From: Micropterix aruncella
Taxonomy: Eukaryota; Arthropoda; Insecta; Lepidoptera; Micropterigidae
Assembly: GCA_944548615.1 (NCBI GenBank)
Contig: OX155957.1
Location: forward strand, 8,097,597-8,161,596
Direction: 5' to 3'
Length of the DNA stretch: 64,000 nt
A program made the translations under genes and the position numbers. This document shows, one piece after another, positions 57,001 to 64,000 of the stretch; within the stretch, counting starts at the first letter, position 1, and every line of letters starts with the position of its first letter. The notes under the pieces were generated by a model. The model saw only the letters and a list, made by a program, of their open reading frames with translations, was not told where the DNA came from and searched no databases.

Positions 57001-60000
57001 AATCTGGTTCTGAAACAATTATCCGTTGAGTATGATACGACCAGATCTGGTTCCGCGTTTTTTTCACTTCTTTGACGTTCTCATATTTATTCATAATTAT
57101 CTAATTGTTTTACAAAATGATATTTCAATATTCTATATTCGAAATTTCAATGCAATCATTGTGCAGTTGTTCTTTTTATGATTGGTGTAGTAGTTTCGTA
57201 GTTATAGTACTTTAAGGTCGATGTCGCCGAAAATCCTGCAAAAGAGACAGATGCATCCATGAAAATACCCATTTACTCCAAGGGTTAAGAGAGGTTCCAC
57301 TGTACGACTGTACTAATATGTTTATCAAATTTTGTCTCAATTACACAACTAAAAAAACATCTCGTGAATGAAGTTATTCAGTTTTTCCACGCCCTGAAAA
57401 GCTTGCTTGTTGGCATGTAGGTCTCACCTCACATATAGAACGACGATATGTAAATTATGCAAATTTGTGAGAATTAAATTCATAATTAGAGATACAATTC
57501 AGTCAAAAACCATTCAGAGACACCATTCAGAAAACTTTTTCTGTAGGTTTTGATGAAGCGTATAAAGTAAAGAATATCATTCTCGCTTCATCAATTATAA
57601 GTTTTTTCTGTGAAGGAAATTTTACATAAAAAACAATAGAGGGAGGGGATTAAAATTAACAGGGACAAGTTGTAACAGATGCTTTATCTCTTCAACAGAA
57701 AGAGATAAAATATTACACCATTGTTTAAAATGACCGTTAGCCATCTAAGCCCTTTGTGGCGAGGCGATCTACCGCCACTCTTGCCCTTACCTGAGCGGTA
57801 AATGGTTGAGTGTTTGGTGCTTTGATACTTCCACATAAGTCTAGATTTTCATCATATTATTTTTGGTTACCCGTGAATATTTGATGATATTTTTATTGAT
57901 TATTTTATGCTCTGTTCATAATTTATGTGCTTACTTATAGTCGATTCTATTATTAGCTAATTTCAATCGCTTTGGATATTACGTTAATAAATATAAAATG
58001 TTGGATTTGGGGTAAGTTGTAACAGTCATTTGGGTCTAGTTGAAACACTGTTACGACTTACGCCACATATATTATTATATATTTAACAGGCAGACAGCTT
58101 AAGCTGATGAGCCTGAGTCCGTGCTTGCATTACAGTTTTTGTGGAATAAGTCCAGTTTATTTTTAAGGTCATTGACACTTTTGGCACTGATCACTTCAGT
58201 AGGGAGAGCATTCCATTCACCACTACTGCTGATGAAATGTTTCTTGGGATTTAAATGGAATAATTCACGCTGGAGTTTCAGATGATGACCATGTAGTTTT
58301 GTATTGGTGTTTATGGTGTAGATAGTCTATAACCCAGTACATATTGTAGTATTACTTAAATTTATGGTTGCCTATTTAAACTATGATTTTAATAGATGGA
58401 AGAAATTTGCATACATTGTCGCTACTCTACAACATCCTCAATAACCCCACTTAGCCTTCCTATCTCAAGGAGAAATTCGACCCTTTAAGAGGTCATGGTC
58501 TTTCACTTCGATCAAGCCGATCACACTCGCCATTCCGTGATGTCATTTCTGTTTACTTATACTCTTTTACAGTCCATTCTGCTCGTTTATGTAATCAGCT
58601 CCCACACCCTGTCAGGCATGCACCTTTGTTGCTCACTTTCAAACAGTTATTAAAGAAATATTTGCCGGGGTGAGACGGGTAGACCAGTCTACCTGGACAA
58701 CGGCGGTTGCAAAATCGATAAAACTTCGGGTGCTACAAAGGTTCGCGGTAAACTCGTTTTCAAACCTATTTATAATGTCAGTGCTGGATTATCCAATAGG
58801 CCAAGTAGGCACCCACCGGGCTATAGGCCCCACGCCTTTTAGGGGCCCTGCGACACGGGATCATTAAAATCATATTTTTTTTAATTGTTTCTAATAGATA
58901 GAAAAAAGCCATTGAGTTGAAATTCGTAGGAAAAAATGTTCAATAAACTTTTTGATCCGAATAATAGTATAACTGTTAAAAATTATTGACAGTTAGTGGC
59001 CGCTGCCAACCTGTCAGATTGTATTTTGTTTATATGCGCGTCTGCTACGCATTGTCAGAATTTTTTTAATGACCTACTTTGCCCGTGCGATCGTGTTTTG
59101 TTTATATACCCGATTTTGTTTATCTATACTATGTTTCCGTCAAAATGTTTGATATCCCAAAGGGGGTCCCGTAAAGTGCTAAGACCTCAAGATTTCGAGG
59201 GCCTAAGGGCCTCTACATGGGTTAATCTGGCACTGTATAATGTCAAACAACTGCGATATTCTTCGATTTAATATTGCAGTTTTGAATAAAAAATATTACC
59301 AATTTTATTAATAAACACATTACTTGTAATTGCTAATTGAGTTTTATTAATTAAAAAAAACTAATTGATGCAATTGCATCGACAAATCATGACTAACACA
59401 GATGTCACAACTTGCCCCGGCGCTGTTACTTCTTACCCTGAAACTGGTGAAATGTAGATACTTAAAAATAATTAGTAACTTTTATTTTATTATTAACCCT
59501 TTTCACTAGAGGCCTTTTTCACATCTAAGAAAATACTACATCACATTGGAAAAATACCATTTTAATACCACAAAAATACTTTAAACGTGGTATGAAGATA
59601 CTACTAAAATAATAAAAAAAATATTACTAAAATACCATAAAAATCTTACACTGGTGTTTACACATTCAATCTGGCATCAGTTGAGACAGCGACCTCAGAT
59701 AGACTGATAGAAATTATTAAAATGTTTGGAAATCCATCAGTTTGGTCCATCGGTCAACGCGATAAACGATCAGTTTCCCGTCAGTCTGTCCAAAAGTCAC
59801 GGACTGAACTGATGCCAGATTGAAAGTGTAACCCCCCCCTCCCCTTCCGTTTAAGAACGGGGATGACCCAACTGATTTTTTCTAATCATGTTGTAAAATA
59901 CCATTTTGATACCACGGAAAATAATACCAAAAAATACTATGAAAATACTAGTGGACGCAATAAACTTCCTGGGCACCGTAGCGGCGCCGCTCGAGTGCAA

Positions 60001-63000
60001 AGGTAGTTAGTAACTTACATCTTATAGATAACGGATGAAATTTATCTCTTTTATGTTGAAAGGTATTGTGCTTTTAGAGAAAATTGTTGACATTCCCCAC
60101 GGGCTTTCCTATGTCCTTGAACTGTACATGATACTAAATAAGAATACTTTTTCCTGAAAAAACGTAAATTTGGATAACAGGAGATTTTTTATACACTGTA
60201 TATAAACCTGAGTTGGAAGTCATCTATAGCTTAAAAAATCGAATAAACTGAATATACAAAAGTTTAACATAAAAAAAATCTTAGTCAAAAAAGTTGTAGA
60301 TGACTTTCAACTCAGTTTTTTATACAGAATAATATTCTGTATGAGAAAATCTCCTAATTTCCAAAAACAGGTTTTTGAATGAAAAAAGTCAAGATTTAAA
60401 AAAAATAAACAATTTACTTAATTAATATATTTGGGTGCTAAGATCGAAAAATCTTTTAAAATTGTGACTACGACTATTTTAATATTTGTAGAGCTCTAGC
60501 GGACAAAGAAAAAGAACAACTGGCGCAAGGGCTCCCGCCCAAAGTGCCAAATTTGGAGGAAATCATGAGCATGGAATTGGCTCTCGATCTTTCTAACGCC
60601 AATTCGAGACAGCGAAACGAGCGGGAGGATGACTACGCAATGAGATTATCCAAGCAGAAATTGATCGAGCTCTTCCCAGGCGTTGATAAGAATATGCTTT
60701 TTGAGATATTGGCAGCGCATGAAAATAAGTTCCAGCAGACAGTACAGGTACAATCAATTTTAGCTTTTAAATTTTCGATCTCACCTGAATCACACATGGA
60801 CCTCAGAAACTATAAGTCTAAGAGAGAAATGGTTTACAGCAAACAACTAATATTTAAAGAAACAGTTAATATTTAAAGAATAAAGGGTTACGCGATTATT
60901 TTATTTTTGTCCATTCAATGGAATGAATTTAGCATGAGTGATTCTGCTTCCTGATTCCCCGACTTAATATGTTTTTTTATCTCTGACCATGGAAATATGT
61001 TTACAGGCGGCCCTAGCAAATCTATTAACACATTGAATGCTAACTAGCAAATTTGCATAGTTGGCAGATGGTTTGGCTGCCAACTACGTAATACTGTGTA
61101 GGACTTCCGTTTCAATTTGAAGGAAGTAGCCATGTGTTGGCGTCTAGAATCACGTATGGTTGGCACCTCGGCATTCAAAGTGTTAATGTTAGTGGCATGC
61201 GGTTGAAAAAAAAGCTGCTGAAGGAATTTTAAGTCTCATCACTCATGTTTAAATAAATCACTCACTTTTGAGGTAAAAAACTCATCATTTTTGTTTGAAT
61301 GGTACACTTTTGAGGTAAAAAATAATTATGACCCAGAAAGAACTCTGCATCATTATATCCTTGGACTTACCTAATCGATGTAGTTAACCCTTCGAGTAGC
61401 GGCATAATTTCATGACAGACCGCGGAAATTTATTGGAATTTCTTGCAATATCGCCGCGCTCGACAAAAAGTAGGTACTATAACTATGGAACTACTATAGC
61501 AATCATATAAAGAATAACTGTGCAATGATCGCATTGAAATTTCGTACATATAATATTGAAATTTCATTTTGTAAAACAATCAGATAATTATGAATAAATA
61601 TGAGAAAGTCGAATAAGTGAAAAAAACTCGGCATTTCTAACTTGTCTTACGAAAAAATACGGAACCCAATTTAGAAATTATTAATATTATCGTGATCTTT
61701 ATTAAATTCTCTATTAAAGCTAATATTTCGTTTTGATTATTGACAAAAAAAAATTATTAGATATTAGCTAATAAAAACCAATAAAAATTTTGATGATTTC
61801 TCAACAAAAAAAAAATGATGTTTGACAATGGAATTTTACCAGAAATATCTGCGAAATTATTCTAGCGGCCGTCTATGTATTTATGGTAGTAATGAGATAT
61901 TTGGTATGGATTTTAGGATGCGTTCGAATTAGAAAATAATGTTACTGTGCGCTCCGGGAGCAAGCCGCCAATTTTGGTCGTTACGTAGTCAACGGTGTTC
62001 GGATGTGCAATCAAATTTGGTTGTTACGTAGCCGAAGGGTTAAGAGAGCAAACCACGTAGAAAGCATCATAAGAAAATCTTTTTCTAGTATCTTTTCCTC
62101 AAGCTCTATATAACCTAAGTTCGCCTGTTACTCGAATACCTCTATATGGAATCCATACTTTAACAAAGATATAGAGTACCTGGAAAGAATTCAGAGAAGA
62201 GTGATGAAGTTGTTGCTAACACTGACTGCTACGACTGACAGGACTCCGTCTAACAACATTAGAGGAACGTAGGCGGATAGAAACGTACAAAATGCTTCAC
62301 AGTTATTGTAGTGTGCCCAACCTCGAGAACATGTATATGAGAACATGAACCTCGAGAACCTTGAGAAAAACAATCAACTGCATGGACAGTCGTTGAAATG
62401 AAATAAAGCTATTACAACATCGAACCGCAGGAAACACTTTTAACAAATCTGCCTGGAATGCATTGCCAGAGGAACTGATACGTGCTGACTGACAACAGCT
62501 TTAAGAATAAACTGGTCATTTTTCTAAGTGCAAAACAGTCACAAGTTTAAAAACAAGTGCAGTTGATATACATGCGTCAGCTTCTTAGGCTTCTACACTT
62601 GCGTTTGGTATATTTTGTAAACAACTTCAAGGTGACGTAATTATTATCCGACGTGAAAACATACGGTGCATGGACAAGCTCTCATACATTGCCATACAAC
62701 ACTGATACAAATTTCGCTGTAAATGGATACGGCTCGCCGAGGGGGAAATAGGTTGCATACGGCGGCGGCGTTGTGCCGTTTTACCAAAGTGTCCGTGACC
62801 AAGCTTCCATATTGATTCATACCCCACTGACGACCGCGCCTAGACACGGCAATAATTCGCCACTTTTATCGCAGTGAAAATCCCCGGGTAATACCGTGGA
62901 TTTTCACAGCAAAAAAAACGTGTGTGGACAAGCGGGCTTACGTTGCGAATAAGTTATTTTGAGAATCATGGTCACCTCTCCTATTTATATATTCTATCTA

Positions 63001-63244
63001 TACGTATACTTTTGGTACTCTTCGGGTATACTCTACCTACTTGGGGAAGGCTTTTAACGATAGTCGTTACGTTGGCCTAAGTGACCTCAAAAAGCCGTCA
63101 TTTCAACAGGTTGTGATGATGTCTACGGGAATGACCGACGGAGAAGAGGACGCTAGCGTGGCCGTGAATCGATTGATCAGCCAACACGATTTGGAAACTA
63201 AACAGGCCAAGTTGTTGGAGAAAGCTCAACATGAAATTCAAAAG
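51071..63244 (+). CDS. N4BP2: NEDD4-binding protein 2-like (CUE domains and P-loop kinase), 3'-partial
   Basis: Exons visible: 51071-51209, 53425-55396, 60492-60747, 63110-63244 (834 codons, phases 1, 2, 0, 0). The gene runs off the right side. Start is the first ATG after an in-frame TAA at 51065. Domains: CUE-like helix bundle at 14-55 (HLKDIFGLTFDDETLRVVYM); P-loop kinase at 170-310 with Walker A GLPGSGKT (177-184) and STDDYFM, VDNTNLEMWEM, SWSKSVRELAQRNVHRVP. A second CUE-like unit follows (FATLRNMFTHINEVYLREIY, then GDINWAVDLLLD), and a third in exon 3 (QKLIELFPGVDKNMLFEILA). Relatives continue with a DUF1771/Smr nuclease end, not in view. Family role: ubiquitin binding plus 5'-polynucleotide kinase-type ATPase. 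A stop soon after the next AG at 63541 suggests the following exon is off-window. Confidence 0.9.
51387..51518. repeat. Foldback MITE, arms about 64 bp
   Basis: TCAGACTATCGGAAGGC and complement at the ends, with near-perfect pairing to the centre (TCCGATCCGA TAG TCGGATCGGA). A loose extra copy of the end motif follows to 51543. First intron of N4BP2. Confidence 0.85.
51700..51900 (-). repeat. Dispersed repeat, family D, diverged inverted copy
   Basis: The complement shares CGAGACGTA-CC-TCT, CTCGCACCCT-TCCC, GCCCTG--GCTCG and GGTATACTGTGCCTGAGGT with 2886-3168. N4BP2 intron 1. Confidence 0.5.
51985..52318. mobile_element. Family-E degraded copy
   Basis: CACTGATTCCAAATCTG, CTATCTCTATAAATAAG and, at the other side, ATGAATATAGTGGAGTGACAT inverted. 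Without clean ends. It is cut on the right by the TTAA element at 52319. Confidence 0.5.
52319..53304. mobile_element. TTAA element, 986 bp, with nested family-D copy
   Basis: TTAACCCATTTGAGACC at the left, CTCAAATGGGTTAA at the right, TTAA borders. It carries a family-D repeat at 52709-52950. An 88-codon frame at 52351-52617 (MKCISKPKRPVVHCVSNYIE start) has no similarity that I recognise. It could be a remnant of the parent transposon. Confidence 0.75.
52709..52950 (+). repeat. Dispersed repeat, family D, copy 2
   Basis: CCAGACAGTAGCTTCTC at its start, then the blocks shared with 2886-3168. Nested in the TTAA element. Confidence 0.6.
55548..56016. mobile_element. Tigger/pogo MITE, 469 bp
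   Basis: CAGTAGAACTCCAATTAACC at the left; (complement) CAGTAGAACTCCAATTATCC at the right; TA nearby on both sides. Internal CGGATAAT / ATTATCCG motifs as in 9651-10177. Transposase residues are no longer readable. N4BP2 intron 2. Confidence 0.85.
56393..56961 (-). mobile_element. 5'-truncated LINE (CR1/Jockey-like), 9-bp TSD
   Basis: The minus strand encodes MPLYLADRFTALSAHGRPLR, then EAARLWNALPNNIRTAPSIS, the C-terminus of a LINE polymerase. The 3' end is a (TAA)n-like tail by AAAAACTCTTTATT. Flanked by TGCGAATTA (56384-56392 and 56962-56970). The A/G-rich 3' UTR is 56520-56680. Confidence 0.88.
56975..57288. mobile_element. TTAA MITE inside a Tigger terminal repeat
   Basis: TTAACCCGTTGAGTATGA at the start, CTCCAAGGGTTAA at the end. 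Near-identical to 39201-39514. Sits in a TTAA that belonged to the Tigger-type terminal repeat. Confidence 0.93.
57303..58450. other. N4BP2 intron 2, unassigned stretch
   Basis: AT-rich with no firm repeat boundary. The segment 58080-58330 (GCATTCCATTCACCACTACT and neighbours) reads like a LINE C-terminal relic, but I could not align it in frame. Confidence 0.35.
58455..58680 (+). pseudogene. LINE polymerase C-terminal remnant
   Basis: With one frame change it reads GLSLRSSRSHSPFRDVIS, then [20 protein letters not shown] and FKQLLKKYL. This is the 'ARLWNSLP' tail typical of CR1/Jockey-type LINEs. A piece of the same family is embedded at 33420-33540. Confidence 0.7.
58779..59235. mobile_element. 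hAT MITE, 457 bp, perfect 8-bp TSD
   Basis: CAGTGCTGGATTATCC at the left and (complement) CAGTGCCAGATTAACC at the right. Target duplication TATAATGT on both sides (58771-58778, 59236-59243). Subterminal GGGGCCC/GGGCCT patches. The 91-codon frame inside is unlike known transposases. N4BP2 intron 2. Confidence 0.93.
59656..59832. mobile_element. Short MITE, 177 bp, 26-bp inverted ends
   Basis: GTTTACACATTCAATCTGGC against (complement) GTTACACTTTCAATCTGGC, followed by ATCAGTT on each side. It appears nested in a diverged inverted repeat of AATACCATTTTAATACCAC units (about 59509-59965). Confidence 0.75.
59970..60480. other. N4BP2 intron 2, 3' end
   Basis: AT-rich. An inverted pair near 60190-60345 (ACTGTATATAAACCTGAGTT and AACTCAGTTTTTTATACAGA) suggests another small decayed MITE of about 170 bp. 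Confidence 0.4.
61025..61186. mobile_element. TTAA MITE, 162 bp
   Basis: TTAACACATTGAATGC and (complement) TTAACACTTTGAATGC; TTAA borders. N4BP2 intron 3. Confidence 0.85.
61384..62043. mobile_element. TTAA element, 660 bp
   Basis: TTAACCCTTCGAGTAGCGGC and (complement) TTAACCCTTCGGCTACG, TTAA borders. Related in its AT-rich interior and right end to 695-2097. Parts of the interior (TTTGTAAAACAATCAGATAA and neighbours) also resemble the 39201/56975 MITEs. Confidence 0.82.
62095..62560 (+). pseudogene. LINE polymerase C-terminal remnant (CR1/RTE-like)
   Basis: Reads WNPYFNKDIEYLERIQRRVM (in the frame around 62150-62210), then frameshifted pieces RLTTLEERRRIETYKMLHS and, near 62440, FNKSAWNALPEELIRAD. 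This is the classic 'ER-VQRRATK' connection-domain region followed by 'WNxLPxE'. Several stops. N4BP2 intron 3. Confidence 0.75.
62561..63109. other. N4BP2 intron 3, 3' end
   Basis: No repeat boundary or coding signal that I recognise before the acceptor at 63108-63109. A short inverted pair (GTGAAAATCC...GGATTTTCAC) lies at about 62874-62911. Confidence 0.4.
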
Positions 63245-63295
63245 GTATTATGATATTTTAAACAGACTATGTTTCTTATACCATTGATTATATAG

Positions 63296-63410
63296 GGTAT
63301 TAGATTGCTCGATACTATAGTACGCTTTGGCAACTTCTGTGCTGGCGATATGCAGGTTGCGTTGATAGCATTATCCGGCTATACTAAAAGCAATTAATTT
63401 TGCCATCTAT
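63296..63410. repeat. Dispersed repeat, family C, copy 2
   Basis: Counterpart of 2216-2335: GATTGCTCGATACTATAGTA, ATAGCATTATCCGGC, TTTTGCCATCTA. Lies in the last visible N4BP2 intron. The rest of 63245-64000 is unassigned intron. Confidence 0.5.
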
Positions 63411-64000
63411 AATGATACTGATTGATACTGACATTAATGAAGGAGTAATTGGTTAGGACTATGATGACTATGATTTAAAATTAATATTTTAGGTATATGA
63501 TTTAAAAATTCATTTGCTATTTACATTATTATTTTATTTCAGGATAGGATACCTGATAGGAGGGTTTAGAACACCTTCTATTGGGCTACTACAACTATAA
63601 GTGCCATCTATGCGTCGTTGCGTTTCATAGTAAAATCCTAGCTGCCGAAAAGTAGTATGGCATTGAGTAGTATAATCTATATATCAATGTTATAATCTAT
63701 ATACCTTCCCAGTATTATTTTTTTGCCATCCAGCAGGCAAAGAAACCTTCCGGTTATGTTACTTTTTAAGTACTTTCTAAAAATGACTTCTATTGGTATC
63801 TTGACGCTCTCAGATCATAGCCATCAATTGGTACAGCGACATCTTCTGGATGGATCCAAGTAAATTTACAATCATAGTTTGATCGTCATGTAGCTTTTAA
63901 TTTATGGTGGGATATAATTCTTTTAAATTGCGCAGAGAAATGCTCACATGGCTTATGTTTTTAAACTGATCCTAGTCAGAATTAACCCTAGCGAAGATCT

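Larger units (their letters stand above)
56282..57302. mobile_element. Tigger/pogo-type element with two nested insertions
   Basis: Outer ends CAGTGGAAGCTCTCATAACG and (complement) CAGTGGAACCTCTCTTAACC at TA sites. Inside lie a LINE copy (56393-56961) and, in the right terminal repeat, a TTAA MITE (56975-57288). Removing the MITE restores a terminal repeat that pairs with the left one, which gives the order of events. Confidence 0.85.

Noticed and set aside
63539..63570. Possible next N4BP2 exon after TTTCAG at 63536-63541
   Set aside because: In the required phase it meets a stop after eight codons and matches nothing in the family. More likely intronic sequence with a chance acceptor.

Overview
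This is a nuclear window from an animal, almost certainly an insect. The genes are split by spliceosomal introns and sit in AT-rich DNA. The transposon families present (mariner, Tigger/pogo, PIF-Harbinger, hAT, TTAA-target MITEs, RTE- and CR1/Jockey-like LINEs, gypsy-like LTR remnants) are typical of insects. Short interstitial TTAGG runs fit a non-dipteran insect, but I cannot name the order.

Five protein-coding genes are supported. From the left: the 3' six exons of a lysosomal aspartic protease (cathepsin D, + strand, 508-12172, N-terminus off the window); a complete PHRF1 homologue (RING + PHD + giant low-complexity exon + conserved C-terminus, - strand, 36542 down to 15185, 8 exons, 2269 codons); RpS13 (+, 37446-43989, 3 exons, 151 aa), divergent from PHRF1; NOP16 (+, 48926-49676, 3 exons, 200 aa, with a GC-AG first intron); and the 5' part of an N4BP2-like protein with CUE domains and a P-loop kinase (+, 51071-63244, continuing off the right edge). 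Intron phases agree at every junction I joined. All joins are mine, from splice consensus and family similarity, without transcript data.

The rest, by far the larger part, is mobile-element debris, much of it resolvable to exact ends. Cathepsin D introns hold a LINE with a 12-bp target duplication, a Tigger remnant, a Harbinger copy and TTAA MITEs. The 7.4-kb last large intron of PHRF1 holds a gypsy-like LTR remnant split by a near-perfect 440-bp palindrome, a 141-bp tandem duplication, a large foldback composite and a second LTR. PHRF1 intron 2 carries a mariner pseudogene, a Tigger copy and a deleted mariner lying end to end. RpS13 intron 2 carries MITEs, a 5S-rRNA-like fragment, a piggyBac C-terminal remnant and LINE pieces. 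The 44-48 kb intergenic block holds tandem Tourist-like MITEs and two foldback elements whose arms are 15-bp minisatellites reading as pentapeptide-like repeats. A hAT derivative ends 97 bp before the NOP16 start codon. N4BP2 introns carry nested Tigger/LINE/MITE insertions and an intact hAT MITE.

The genes are housekeeping genes in unrelated pathways (lysosomal proteolysis, transcription-coupled chromatin or CTD binding, small ribosomal subunit, 60S assembly, nucleic-acid repair-like kinase/ubiquitin binding). I see no sign of an operon-like functional unit. The least ordinary content is the repeat layer: at least ten TTAA-bounded MITEs in 64 kb, and the pentapeptide-minisatellite foldback element. 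I recognised no tRNA gene or CRISPR array.
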